DNA from: Lachnospiraceae bacterium UBA3633
GTDB taxonomy: Bacteria; Bacillota; Clostridia; Lachnospirales; Lachnospiraceae
Length of the DNA: 64,000 nucleotides
Direction: 5' to 3'
NCBI GenBank assembly: GCA_002374095.1
Contig: DFKY01000020.1
Coordinates: forward strand, 34,568-98,567
The position numbers were made by a program, and so were the translations under genes. The notes beneath the pieces were generated by a model. The model saw nothing but the letters and a program-made list of their open reading frames with translations, was not told the DNA's origin and did no database searches. Positions 7,891 to 17,897 of this stretch are shown here, piece by piece. Position 1 is the stretch's first letter; each line of letters begins with the position of its first letter.

Positions 7891-8669
7891 TGGCTATAAT
7901 ATATTGTGGAAAAACGAATAATCAATCTTATTATATCAAAGAAGCAGATCTTCACATAAAATCTGTGCAAGAGCTTGCTTATTTTATATATAATTATGCA
8001 ATACTTATATCCAATAGTTTTATAACTAAAAACCTTATCGTATATATTGATAAATCACTTGGGCTTACAAAGCTTTCGAGCGATTTGAATGAGATGTTCA
8101 ATAGAAAAGAAAATCTTGTCAATATGCTCACTCATATATTACTTAATTCCAACTATTATGATAGAGAAGAAGTTGGAGAGTTTAGAAAGAAACTTATTGA
8201 ACTTTTATCGTTACCTGAAGAAGAATATGTAAAGCGGGCTGGAGATATGCTTTTTGGATTAAAAAAATATGAAAAAGCAATATCACAGTATAATAAGATA
8301 ATGAAGACAAACGATAAGGCTCTGCAAAATCTTGCATTTTGCTATGCAAAGTTGCAATTCTACGAGCAAGCAGCAGACTATATAGGAGAACTTTATAAGA
8401 GGACAAGGAATATAGAAGTCTTGAGAGAGGCCTACTATGCACTGAAGCTTGCTGGCAATGTCGATAAAATCTACGAGTATGAAAAGAATATAAGTGAAGA
8501 ACTTCTTGCTGATTGGGAATATGAGATAGTAAGTAGAATTATAAAAACAAGAAGAAGTGATGAACTTAAAAATATAGAAGAAATATTTTTACTTGGACAT
8601 GACTACATAAAAGAAAACATCTCAAATCGTATAAAAATCTGGAAAGAAAAGTATCGTTATATAGGTTAA
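7890..8669 (+). CDS. TPR-like protein of the DUF5717/DUF5716 trio (259 aa)
   Basis: The first 100 residues form a conserved-looking N-domain (YYIKEADLHIKSVQELAYFI and following). From residue about 115 come degenerate tetratricopeptide-like helices: GDMLFGLKKYEKAISQYNKI, then ALQNLAFCYAKLQFYEQAAD. TPRs typically mediate protein-protein contacts. There is no signal peptide or membrane segment. It starts by TAATG overlap with the DUF5716 gene and is followed four bases later by valS, so it is co-transcribed with both. I recall similar proteins beside DUF5716/DUF5717 in other Lachnospiraceae, but I know of no characterised member. The function is unknown. Confidence 0.72.
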   Translation: MAIIYCGKTNNQSYYIKEADLHIKSVQELAYFIYNYAILISNSFITKNLIVYIDKSLGLTKLSSDLNEMFNRKENLVNMLTHILLNSNYYDREEVGEFRKKLIELLSLPEEEYVKRAGDMLFGLKKYEKAISQYNKIMKTNDKALQNLAFCYAKLQFYEQAADYIGELYKRTRNIEVLREAYYALKLAGNVDKIYEYEKNISEELLADWEYEIVSRIIKTRRSDELKNIEEIFLLGHDYIKENISNRIKIWKEKYRYIG

Positions 8670-8673
8670 AAAT

Positions 8674-11334
8674 ATGAAAGAACTAGAAAAGAATTATAAT
8701 CCAAAAACTATTGAAGATCGCATCTATAAGAAGTGGGAAGACTCATCTTCGTTTGTGGCTAATCCTAATTCAAAGAAAAAACCATACACTATAATTATGC
8801 CACCACCTAATATCACAGGAAAGCTTCATATGGGACATGCACTTGATATTAGTCTTCAAGATACTCTCATTCGTTATAAGAGAATGAAAGGGTATGAAGC
8901 ACTTTGGCAACCCGGGACAGATCACGCAGCTATTTCGACAGAAGTAAAGGTTGTAGAGAAGCTTAATAGTGAAGGAAAAGATAAGTATACTCTTGGACGA
9001 GATGCTTTTATGAAAGAGGCATGGGCGTGGAAAGAGAAATTTGAGAATAATATTATAGAGCAGCAAAAAAAGATGGGAGCAAGTTGTGACTGGTCAAAAC
9101 TTCGCTTTACTATGGATGAAGGTTGCAGTCATGCAGTATTCACCACATTTAAAGAATTATATGATAAAGGTCTTATATATAAAGGCAAAAGGATTATAAA
9201 TTGGTGTCCTACATGTCATACGACTATTTCTGATGCTGAAGTAGAGTATGAGGAGCAAGACGGGGCATTATATCATATAAGATATTATTTTGAAGATGAA
9301 AATATAAAAATAAATGGAAAAAATTATATTGTTGTCGCTACAACAAGACCTGAAACTATGCTTGGCGATACAGCAGTAGCAGTTAATCCTGATGATACAA
9401 GATATAAAGATATAGTAGGTAAGATCCTTATCTTGCCTCTTGTGGGTAGAAAACTTGAGATAATTGCTGACTCATATGTTGATATGGAGTTTGGGACAGG
9501 ATTCGTTAAGATGACTCCTTGTCATGACCCAAATGATTTTGAAGTCGGTCATAGACATAACCTGGAAGAGATACAGATACTTGATGATGATGCACATATA
9601 GTATTTGAGGGATCGGCATATCATGGGCTTGATAGGATAGAGTGTAGAAAGAAAATAGTTGAAGACTTAAAGCTTGGTGGATTTATAGAAAAGATAGAAC
9701 CATATAAGCATAATGTTGGTACACATGATAGATGTCATACCAATATTGAACCGATGATTAAAGACCAGTGGTTTGTAAAGATGGAGCCACTTGCAAAGCC
9801 TGCAATAGATGTCATCAAAGATGGTAGACTTAAATTTGTACCAGAGAGTTTTACCAATACGTATCTTCATTGGCTTATGAATATAAAAGACTGGTGCATT
9901 TCTCGTCAAATCTGGTGGGGGCATAGGATACCAGTATATTATTGTAAAGATTGTGGACATATGACTATTGGTGAAGGTACAGTAAACTTTTGTGAAAAGT
10001 GTCATAGCACTAATATATATCAAGATGAGGACACTTTGGATACTTGGTTTTCATCAGCACTATGGCCTTTTTCAACTCTTGGTTGGCCAGATCAAAATGA
10101 CATGCGTTATAAATATTTTTATCCAACGAGTGTACTCGTGACAGGATATGATATTATATTCTTCTGGGTTATAAGAATGGTATTTTCAGGACTTGAGCAG
10201 ACTGGTGTCAGTCCATTTAGCGAAGTTTTGATACATGGCATAGTTCGGGATGATCAAGGAAGAAAGATGAGTAAATCACTCGGCAATGGCATAGACCCAC
10301 TTGATGTAGTTGAAAAGTATGGAGCAGACGCTTTAAGACTTTCACTTCTTACTGGCAATGCACCAGGCAATGATATGAGATTTTATGAATCTCGTGTGGA
10401 GGCTGGAAGAAACTTTTTAAATAAGGTTTGGAATGCCACAAGGTTTATCATGATGAATGATAAAAACGGAAGCACATTTGATCCTGAGAAGATAGAGAGT
10501 ATCACAGATTTAAGACTTGAAGATAAGTGGATTATAACAAAGTTAAATATAGCAATAAAAGAGATTACGGCCAATATAGAAAAATATGAGCTCGGCATAG
10601 CTCTTGAAAAGATACAAAAGTTTGTATGGGAAGAGTTTTGCGATTGGTACATAGAGTTCAAAAAAGATATACTCTATAATGGTGGTGAAAAGGACAAAGA
10701 AACTACGGTATATATACTTAAATATGTACTTTACAATAGCCTTAAACTTCTTCATCCATTCTGCCCGTTTGTGACAGAAGATATATATGACAATGTTTTT
10801 GACAGTGGACTTTTGATAAGTAGTTCTTTCCCAGAGTATAAGGAAAAGCTTTCTTATGAGAAAGAAAAGAATGCACTTGAATACATTAAGGTTGTGATAA
10901 GTTCTATAAGAAATAGAAGATCTGAACTTAATGTCTCAAAAGATAAAAAGCCAGACATTATAGTAGCATCTAATTCTGCTGATATTATAGAGTCTTATAA
11001 ATTATGCGAAAGATATATAAAGACTCTTGCTTTAGTCAATGGAATTACTTATGTAGATAAAATTGATAGTATAGATAAGTATATCACTCTTACGTTTGAA
11101 AATTCCAATATATATATACTTTTTAGTGACCTTGTAGATATAGACAAAGAGAAAGATAGGATTAAAAATGAGATTGCAAAAGTAGAATCAGAGATAAAAA
11201 GAGCGAAAGGGATGCTTGGCAATCAAAAATTTGTAGAGAAGGCACCTAAAGAAAAAATAGAAGAGGAGAAAGAGAAGCTAAAGAAGTACGAGCAGATGCT
11301 TTTAGACCTTAATAATACTTTAGCAAAATTGTAG
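8674..11334 (+). CDS. valS: Valyl-tRNA synthetase
   Basis: Class I aminoacyl-tRNA synthetase charging tRNA-Val with valine, with editing of mischarged threonine. Class I signatures are clear: PPPNITGKLHMGHAL with HMGH at residues 52-55, and GRKMSKSLGNG with KMSKS starting at residue 531. The editing insertion lies between them (TTRPETMLGDTAVAV, then GTGFVKMTPCHDPNDFEVG). A zinc-type knuckle is visible near CKDCGHMTIGEGTVNFCEKC. The C-terminal 65 residues are a charged coiled coil typical of ValRS. The length of 886 residues is normal. There is no T-box leader; it follows the uncharacterised trio by four bases and is presumably controlled from the promoter at 3872 or by an internal one. Confidence 0.97.
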   Translation: MKELEKNYNPKTIEDRIYKKWEDSSSFVANPNSKKKPYTIIMPPPNITGKLHMGHALDISLQDTLIRYKRMKGYEALWQPGTDHAAISTEVKVVEKLNSEGKDKYTLGRDAFMKEAWAWKEKFENNIIEQQKKMGASCDWSKLRFTMDEGCSHAVFTTFKELYDKGLIYKGKRIINWCPTCHTTISDAEVEYEEQDGALYHIRYYFEDENIKINGKNYIVVATTRPETMLGDTAVAVNPDDTRYKDIVGKILILPLVGRKLEIIADSYVDMEFGTGFVKMTPCHDPNDFEVGHRHNLEEIQILDDDAHIVFEGSAYHGLDRIECRKKIVEDLKLGGFIEKIEPYKHNVGTHDRCHTNIEPMIKDQWFVKMEPLAKPAIDVIKDGRLKFVPESFTNTYLHWLMNIKDWCISRQIWWGHRIPVYYCKDCGHMTIGEGTVNFCEKCHSTNIYQDEDTLDTWFSSALWPFSTLGWPDQNDMRYKYFYPTSVLVTGYDIIFFWVIRMVFSGLEQTGVSPFSEVLIHGIVRDDQGRKMSKSLGNGIDPLDVVEKYGADALRLSLLTGNAPGNDMRFYESRVEAGRNFLNKVWNATRFIMMNDKNGSTFDPEKIESITDLRLEDKWIITKLNIAIKEITANIEKYELGIALEKIQKFVWEEFCDWYIEFKKDILYNGGEKDKETTVYILKYVLYNSLKLLHPFCPFVTEDIYDNVFDSGLLISSSFPEYKEKLSYEKEKNALEYIKVVISSIRNRRSELNVSKDKKPDIIVASNSADIIESYKLCERYIKTLALVNGITYVDKIDSIDKYITLTFENSNIYILFSDLVDIDKEKDRIKNEIAKVESEIKRAKGMLGNQKFVEKAPKEKIEEEKEKLKKYEQMLLDLNNTLAKL

Positions 11335-11335
11335 T

Positions 11336-13363
11336 ATGGCAAAAAACTTAGTCATAGTAGAATCGCCTGCGAAAGTGAAGACAATTTCAAAATTTTTAGG
11401 CAATGATTATGTGATAGAAGCAAGTATGGGTCACTTAATAGATCTTCCTAAAAGTACACTTGGCATAGATATTGATAATGATTTTGATGTCAAGTATATC
11501 ACTATAAGAGGGAAAGGCCAGATTTTAAATAAACTAAAGATGAAAGCAAAAGCAGCTGATACAATCTATCTTGCGACTGACCCTGATAGAGAAGGTGAGA
11601 CTATAAGCTGGCAATTAAAAAAAGCATTCAATATAAATGATAATCAACACATATATCGTATAAGTTTTAATGAGATTACTAAAAATGCAGTAACTACTGC
11701 GATAAGTCAACCAAGAAATATTGATATGAATCTCGTCAATAGCCAGCAGGCAAGAAGGGTGATGGATAGGATTGTAGGTTATACAATAAGTCCTATACTT
11801 TGGGAAAAGATAAAAGGCAAGCTTTCTGCAGGGCGAGTTCAAAGTGTGGCACTTAGACTTATAGCAGAGAGAGAAAGCGAAATAAGTGCATTTGTGCCAA
11901 AAGAATATTGGACACTTTCAGCTACTCTCATTGTAGAAGGTGATTTGAAAATAGATGTACAGTTTTATGGAAAAGATGGTAAAAAAGTAGAGCTTTCATC
12001 GGTAAAAGAAGTAGATAGTATTATTGAAGAAATTGGTGACAGTAAATTTAAAGTTGTAGATATAAAGAAATCAAAAAGAGAAAAGAAGGCACCACTTCCG
12101 TTTACCACATCAACGTTGCAGCAGACGGCGGGAAGGATGCTCAATTTTTCAGTTTCTAAAACAATGAGTATAGCTCAGAAACTTTATGAAGGCATAGATC
12201 TTCCAGGAAGAGGAACTACAGCCCTCATAACATATCTAAGAACAGATTCCACACGTATATCTGAAGAAGCTATTGCTTCATGTAAAGAATATATTGAAAA
12301 AAATTATGGAAGTGATTTTGCTGCTGAAAATCCACCGAAAGAAAGAGAGACAAGCAATAAAATACAAGATGCTCACGAGGCTATAAGACCTACTTATATA
12401 GATCTTGCACCAGCTGATGTGAAAGATTCTCTAAGTAGAGATGAGTATAGACTTTATTCTTTGATATGGAGAAGATTTGTAGCTTGCAGGATGAAAAATG
12501 CAATTTATGACACAGAGAGAGTTACCTTTGATGCAAAGTCATATATTTTTACAGCTAATTCATCTAAAGTAGTTTTCAAAGGGTTTCTCACACTATATGA
12601 TGATAGTGATGATGAGGATGAGAAGTCAGGAAAGTTACCTGACTTTGTAGAGGGAAGTGAGTTGAAACTTGATAAGTTTGACAAAGAGCAACACTTCACT
12701 CAACCGCCAGCACATTTTACAGAGAGTTCACTCGTCAAGCTTCTTGAAGAAAATGGTATAGGTAGACCATCAACTTATGCACCTACAATCAATACCTTGC
12801 TTAAGAGAAGATATGTCACCAAAGAAAAGAAAAATCTTTTTGTGACAGAGCTTGGTCTTGCAGTAAATGATATAATGGTTAAAGCATTTAGCGATATTGT
12901 TGATGAGAAATTTACTGTCAATCTGGAAAAAAAGCTTGATGATGTAGAAAATGGTGTTATTGAGTGGAAAGAGGTGCTTAGAGATTTTTATCCAAAGCTT
13001 AAGGTAGAACTTGACAATGCAGAAAAGAATCTTGAGAAGATAAGTATAAAAGAAGAAGTTACAGAAGAAAAGTGCGAAAAGTGCGGATCTAATCTGATAG
13101 TTAAGTACGGCCCATATGGTAAGTTTCTTGCATGCCCAAGATTTCCAGAGTGTAGATATACCCGTACTTATTTTGAGCATACAGGGTATAAGTGCCCAGA
13201 ATGTAAGGAACATGAGATATATAAGTTAAGAACTAAAAAGGGTAGGATCTTCTTTGGCTGCTCTGATGAGAATTGTAATTATATGGCATGGCAACTTCCA
13301 AATGATTTAGAAGTTATGGAAGGCATGGAAAAGTATATAGATAATTCAGATAAAAAAAGCTAA
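11336..13363 (+). CDS. topA: DNA topoisomerase I (type IA)
   Basis: Relaxes negatively supercoiled DNA through a covalent tyrosine intermediate. The TOPRIM domain opens the protein (LVIVESPAKVKTISKFLG, then DPDREGE), followed by the GRVQSVALRLI block. The catalytic tyrosine is Y300 in ITYLRTDSTRIS. The C-terminus carries two zinc-ribbon modules: CEKCGSNL with CPRFPEC, and CPECKEHE with CSDENC. The length of 675 residues is usual for Clostridia. It begins one base after the valS stop, without a separate ribosome binding site, which suggests translational coupling. Confidence 0.97.
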   Translation: MAKNLVIVESPAKVKTISKFLGNDYVIEASMGHLIDLPKSTLGIDIDNDFDVKYITIRGKGQILNKLKMKAKAADTIYLATDPDREGETISWQLKKAFNINDNQHIYRISFNEITKNAVTTAISQPRNIDMNLVNSQQARRVMDRIVGYTISPILWEKIKGKLSAGRVQSVALRLIAERESEISAFVPKEYWTLSATLIVEGDLKIDVQFYGKDGKKVELSSVKEVDSIIEEIGDSKFKVVDIKKSKREKKAPLPFTTSTLQQTAGRMLNFSVSKTMSIAQKLYEGIDLPGRGTTALITYLRTDSTRISEEAIASCKEYIEKNYGSDFAAENPPKERETSNKIQDAHEAIRPTYIDLAPADVKDSLSRDEYRLYSLIWRRFVACRMKNAIYDTERVTFDAKSYIFTANSSKVVFKGFLTLYDDSDDEDEKSGKLPDFVEGSELKLDKFDKEQHFTQPPAHFTESSLVKLLEENGIGRPSTYAPTINTLLKRRYVTKEKKNLFVTELGLAVNDIMVKAFSDIVDEKFTVNLEKKLDDVENGVIEWKEVLRDFYPKLKVELDNAEKNLEKISIKEEVTEEKCEKCGSNLIVKYGPYGKFLACPRFPECRYTRTYFEHTGYKCPECKEHEIYKLRTKKGRIFFGCSDENCNYMAWQLPNDLEVMEGMEKYIDNSDKKS

Positions 13364-13381
13364 TAAAAATTGGGAGGGCTT

Positions 13382-15031
13382 ATGGTTAAGTACATATTTG
13401 TTACGGGAGGTGTTGTATCTGGACTTGGAAAGGGCATTACTGCATCAAGTTTGGGACGACTTCTTAAGGCACGTGGTTATAAAGTGACCATGCAAAAATT
13501 TGATCCATATCTAAATATGGATCCAGGCACTATGAATCCTATACAACATGGAGAAGTATTTGTTACTGATGATGGAGCAGAAACTGATCTTGATCTTGGA
13601 CATTATGAAAGATTTATAGATGAGAGCCTTACTAAGAATTCTACTGTAACAAGTGGAAAGATATATTGGTCTGTTCTCAACAAGGAAAGAAAAGGAGACT
13701 ATGGTGGAGGTACAGTTCAATTTATACCTCATGTAACCAATGAGATAAAGTCAAGATTTTATAAAAGTGCAGAGTCTCTTAAAAATCGTGGTAAGAATAA
13801 AAAAGATGATAAAGACATAGAGATAGCAATTATAGAAGTCGGTGGAACTGTTGGAGATATAGAGTCACAGCCATTTATAGAAACCATAAGACAATTTAAG
13901 CATGAACTTGGAAATGACAATGTAATACTTGTACATGTAGTCCTTATACCTTATATAAAAGCATCTGAAGAGCTTAAGACAAAGCCAACGCAGCAGTCAG
14001 TTAAGACTCTTCAAGGTATGGGAATACAACCAGATATACTCGTGTGTCGATCAGAGCACCCAGTTGATCAAAATGTAATATCTAAGATATCACTTTTTTG
14101 TAATCTTGACCCAAGCTGTGTCATAGTAAATCCTGATGTTGACATACTTTATGAAGTGCCAATTGTGATGGAAAAACAGGGCTTGGCACATGCTGCAAGC
14201 AAATGTCTTGGACTTAAAGATAAAAAACCTAATCTTACCGAATGGAATAAGATGATAGAAAACATGAAAAACCCTACTAAAGAAGTTAAAGTAGCGCTTG
14301 TAGGTAAGTATGTGGCTCTTCATGATGCGTATCTGTCTATAGTAGAAGCTCTTAAAGCAGCAGGTGGTGCTCATAGGACAAAAGTCAATATAGAATGGAT
14401 TGATTCAGAAAATATCAAAAAAGCAAATGTATCAAAGATTTTAAAAGGTGTAAATGGTATCATCATACCAGGTGGTTTTGGATATAGAGGGGTTGAGGGC
14501 ATGATACTTGCAAGTGAATATGCGAGAGTGAAAAAGATTCCTTTCCTTGGGATATGTCTTGGTATGCAGGTTGCAGTTATAGAGTTTGCAAGAAATGTAC
14601 TTGGTCTAAAAGATGCTAATTCTGCAGAGTTTGTATCTGATACAAAAAATCCTGTCATACACTTACTTCCAGAACAAGTTGGCGTGGAAGATTTAGGTGG
14701 GACATTGAGACTTGGTAGCTATCCATGTGTGCTTGACAAGACATCTAAGATATATAAACTTTTTGGAAAAGCCGAGATTGCAGAGAGACATCGCCATAGA
14801 TATGAAGTCAATAATGATTATAGAGAAGATTATAAGAAAAATGGCATGATACTTGCTGGACTATCTCCAAATGGCAAGATAGTTGAGATGATAGAATTGA
14901 AGAATCATCCTTATTATGTAGCGACTCAAAGTCATCCAGAGCTTAAAAGTAGACCAAATCGTCCACATCCACTCTTTGATGGCTTTGTACAAGCATCAAT
15001 AGATACATTAAGTACAAAAAGGAAAAAATAA
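13382..15031 (+). CDS. pyrG: CTP synthase (glutamine hydrolysing)
   Basis: Converts UTP to CTP using ATP and glutamine. The N-terminal synthetase domain begins MVKYIFVTGGVVSGLGKG. The C-terminal class I glutamine amidotransferase domain has the nucleophile C392 in LGICLGMQ and the His-Glu pair in SHPELKSRP. The ATG at 13382 is preferred to an upstream TTG at 13370, because GGGAGGG at 13372-13378 is a strong ribosome binding site for it. The pyrG leader has no run of repeated G residues of the Bacillus reiterative-transcription type and no separate promoter, so control seems to be by the operon. Confidence 0.97.
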   Translation: MVKYIFVTGGVVSGLGKGITASSLGRLLKARGYKVTMQKFDPYLNMDPGTMNPIQHGEVFVTDDGAETDLDLGHYERFIDESLTKNSTVTSGKIYWSVLNKERKGDYGGGTVQFIPHVTNEIKSRFYKSAESLKNRGKNKKDDKDIEIAIIEVGGTVGDIESQPFIETIRQFKHELGNDNVILVHVVLIPYIKASEELKTKPTQQSVKTLQGMGIQPDILVCRSEHPVDQNVISKISLFCNLDPSCVIVNPDVDILYEVPIVMEKQGLAHAASKCLGLKDKKPNLTEWNKMIENMKNPTKEVKVALVGKYVALHDAYLSIVEALKAAGGAHRTKVNIEWIDSENIKKANVSKILKGVNGIIIPGGFGYRGVEGMILASEYARVKKIPFLGICLGMQVAVIEFARNVLGLKDANSAEFVSDTKNPVIHLLPEQVGVEDLGGTLRLGSYPCVLDKTSKIYKLFGKAEIAERHRHRYEVNNDYREDYKKNGMILAGLSPNGKIVEMIELKNHPYYVATQSHPELKSRPNRPHPLFDGFVQASIDTLSTKRKK

Positions 15032-15037
15032 AAGCAG

Positions 15038-16039
15038 ATGAAAAGAATTGCGATAATTGGTGCTGGCACATGGGGGCTTGCAGTAGCCAATGTCTTGTCA
15101 AGTAATGGTCATGCAGTTACATTATATACGAGGGATGACAAAAAAGCGAAAGCTCTTAAGAAAAAAAGAACTTATGACAATTTGCCAGGATTTATTTTAG
15201 ACAAAAAAATAGATGTTACTTCAGATCTTGAAGATGCAGCAAAAGGAAAAGACATTATAGTATTTGCGGTGCCATCAGTTAATTTTAGGAAAGTAGTAAG
15301 AAGTGTTGTAAAAATTGTGAAAGGCACGGAGTATTTTGTGACACTTACTAAAGGCTTGGAAGATAAGACACTATATACTATGAGCGAGATAATAGAAGAT
15401 GAATTAAGAATTAAAGGTATAAAGAGCAATAAAGTGGCTGCACTATCTGGTCCTACTCATGCAGAAGAAGTGGCTTTATTTATGCCTACAATGTGCGTGT
15501 CAGCAAGTAGAAGTAAAAAAATAGCAAAGTTCATACAAGACACATTTATGAATATTTATTTTAGAGTTTACACCAATAATGATATAAAAGGTGTAGAAAT
15601 ATGTGCGGCTTTTAAAAATGTCATAGCAATTGCATCAGGTATGCTTACTGGGCTTGGATATGGTGATAATATAAAAGCTGGTCTTATGACAAGAGGACTC
15701 GCCGAGATGGTGAGAGTAGGAAAGGCACTTGGATGTAAAAAGGATACATTTTATGGGCTTGCTGGTGTTGGAGATATGATAGTTACATGTACAAGCACAA
15801 ATAGTCGTAATTATCGTTTTGGAAAATTAATTGGTGAGAATTGTAGTGCAGATAAAGCGTTAAAAAAGATTGGCATGGTTGTAGAAGGAGTAAATCTTAT
15901 ACCAAAGGCAATGGAAATACGGAAAAAGTACAAACTTGATCTTCCTGTAAGCACAGCTCTTAATGAGATTATATACAATAAGAAAGATCCAAGGCGCATA
16001 TTAAACTTACTTATGCTTAGAAGTAAAAAAGCAGAATGA
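15038..16039 (+). CDS. gpsA: Glycerol-3-phosphate dehydrogenase [NAD(P)+]
   Basis: Reduces dihydroxyacetone phosphate to sn-glycerol 3-phosphate, the backbone of phospholipids and of polyglycerophosphate teichoic acids. It has the Rossmann motif IIGAGTWGLAVANVLS at the N-terminus, the substrate-region motif ALSGPTHAEEVA, and the conserved C-domain block AAFKNVIAIASGMLTGLGYG with its catalytic lysine, followed by NIKAGLMTRGLAEM. The 333-residue length is normal. Its product could feed the LtaS-like enzyme downstream through phosphatidylglycerol. The stop overlaps the mutL start. Confidence 0.96.
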   Translation: MKRIAIIGAGTWGLAVANVLSSNGHAVTLYTRDDKKAKALKKKRTYDNLPGFILDKKIDVTSDLEDAAKGKDIIVFAVPSVNFRKVVRSVVKIVKGTEYFVTLTKGLEDKTLYTMSEIIEDELRIKGIKSNKVAALSGPTHAEEVALFMPTMCVSASRSKKIAKFIQDTFMNIYFRVYTNNDIKGVEICAAFKNVIAIASGMLTGLGYGDNIKAGLMTRGLAEMVRVGKALGCKKDTFYGLAGVGDMIVTCTSTNSRNYRFGKLIGENCSADKALKKIGMVVEGVNLIPKAMEIRKKYKLDLPVSTALNEIIYNKKDPRRILNLLMLRSKKAE

Positions 16040-17883
16040 TGAATATAAAAATACTTGACAATCAAACAATCAATAAAATTGCAGCAGGTGAAGTGATAGA
16101 AAATGCATCAAGTGTCGTAAAAGAGCTTGTAGAAAATAGCATTGATGCAAATGCAAGAAAGATTCAGATTGAAGTAAGAAATGGTGGCATAGATTATATA
16201 AAAGTTTCTGATGATGGAGAAGGGATAGAAAAAGAAGATATACTTGATGCATTTAAAGAGCATGCCACATCAAAACTCAGTAGTATAAAAGATTTAGAAA
16301 GTATAACTTCGTTTGGATTTAGAGGAGAGGCACTCCCAAGTATCGCTGCGATAAGTGATGTATCTGTCATCACAAAAAGCGTAAAAAGTATTGATAGTTA
16401 TGGATATAGTTGTGATGTGTTAGATAATAAGAGTGGCGAGATAAAAGAGGTCGCATCCAATACAGGCACTACAATAATTGTGAGAAATCTTTTTAAAAAT
16501 GTGCCGGTAAGAAAAAAGTTTTTAAAAGATTATGCAAAAGAGAATTCGTATATAGTAGATCTCGTGATGAAGACTGCACTTGCTAATCCACATATTTCCT
16601 TTAGCGTTAAAGTAGATGGAAGAGATCGTTTTTTGACAAAGGGAGATGGTGATCAAAAGGCTATACTATATAGTATATATGGAAAAGACGTATATGATAA
16701 TTTAATTGAGATAGACAAAAGCTTTGATGATATAGTGATAAAAGGACTTATAGCAAAACCTGCCATCACGAGAAGCACAAGGCAAGATGAGATATATTTT
16801 GTAAATCATAGATACGTAAAAAATAGAACCATATCAAATGCGGTAGAGAATGCTTTTTCTGCCTACCTAATGCAACATAAGTATCCACTTTGTGTATTGA
16901 ATATTGACATTGATGGCAAAAATGTAGATGTCAATGTCCATCCAAGAAAACTTGAAGTAAGATTTACAAGTGAAGAAAGAGTATATTATGTAGTTTTTAA
17001 TGCAATTGACGAAGCACTTAAAAAGAGTATCTTAATACCGGAAGAACATATAGATTATGATGTAGAAGCTAGTATAGAAGAGGCAGATGCTGAAAAGGAT
17101 AAAGAAAGTAGTGATATAAGTGCAGGACCTAAAGATTTTGATGCGCTTCCATCGCTTGGAGATATATTAGACAAAAAAGTAGAATCTTCAATACCAATTG
17201 GCAATATATATAAGAGATTTGATGAAATCGAGCTCCTTAAGAAAAGGAGCTTAAAAGCTCATGATTCTAAAACTCATGAAGAGTCTTTTATAACAAAGAC
17301 GCTTACTGACAATCACAAATATATCGGGCAGGTTTTCGACACCTATATACTTGTAGAGTATGAAGAGAAACTTTATATAATAGACCAGCATGCAGCACAT
17401 GAAAAAATTAATTTTGAGAAGTTAATGAGACAGTTTAATGAAGGAAAAGTGGATTCTCAAAAGATATTTCCAAGTATTGTCTTAAAGCTCACGCCTTTAC
17501 AATATAGTGCAGTAGAGAATAATATAGAAGAATTTGCAAAAGTAGGTTATGAGATAGAAAGATTTGGTGACAATGACATAAAGGTTGATGCAGTACCTTA
17601 CAATATATTTAATATAGGAAGTAAAGAGCTTCTTATGGACATGATAGAGAGTTTTGCTGATGATAAAAATGCTGAAGTATATAGTAGCATTGCAGAAAAG
17701 ATTGCTTCTATCTCGTGTAAGAAATCAATAAAGGCAGGACATAAACTTAGTGAATTGGAAGTGAAAGAATTATTAAGGGAACTTTTTAAGCTTGATAACC
17801 CTTACAACTGCCCTCATGGTAGACCTACAATAATTTCACTTAGTAAGGTAGAGTTTGAGAAAAAGTTTGGTAGAGTAATATAA
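16036..17883 (+). CDS. mutL: DNA mismatch repair protein MutL with endonuclease domain
   Basis: The N-terminal GHKL ATPase shows NKIAAGEVIENASSVVKELV, SDDGEGI, ATSKL and GFRGEAL. The C-terminal domain carries the metal-dependent nicking endonuclease motif DQHAAHEKINFE (D450 onward), the CKKSIKAGHKLS block, CPHGRP and a final KKFGR. This is the pattern of MutL in organisms without MutH. Two ATG codons are adjacent (16036 and 16039); both overlap the gpsA stop and either may be used. mutS is not upstream, although mutS and mutL are often neighbours in Clostridia. The linker at residues about 340-430 is poorly conserved and acidic, as usual. Confidence 0.96.
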   Translation: MMNIKILDNQTINKIAAGEVIENASSVVKELVENSIDANARKIQIEVRNGGIDYIKVSDDGEGIEKEDILDAFKEHATSKLSSIKDLESITSFGFRGEALPSIAAISDVSVITKSVKSIDSYGYSCDVLDNKSGEIKEVASNTGTTIIVRNLFKNVPVRKKFLKDYAKENSYIVDLVMKTALANPHISFSVKVDGRDRFLTKGDGDQKAILYSIYGKDVYDNLIEIDKSFDDIVIKGLIAKPAITRSTRQDEIYFVNHRYVKNRTISNAVENAFSAYLMQHKYPLCVLNIDIDGKNVDVNVHPRKLEVRFTSEERVYYVVFNAIDEALKKSILIPEEHIDYDVEASIEEADAEKDKESSDISAGPKDFDALPSLGDILDKKVESSIPIGNIYKRFDEIELLKKRSLKAHDSKTHEESFITKTLTDNHKYIGQVFDTYILVEYEEKLYIIDQHAAHEKINFEKLMRQFNEGKVDSQKIFPSIVLKLTPLQYSAVENNIEEFAKVGYEIERFGDNDIKVDAVPYNIFNIGSKELLMDMIESFADDKNAEVYSSIAEKIASISCKKSIKAGHKLSELEVKELLRELFKLDNPYNCPHGRPTIISLSKVEFEKKFGRVI

Positions 17884-17897
17884 AGACGGATGAATAG

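Noticed and set aside
8600..8680. T-box leader expected in front of valS, and likewise in front of proS (50912-50953).
   Set aside because: The gaps before these genes are 4 and 42 bases, too short for a T-box; neither has the specifier or antiterminator features.
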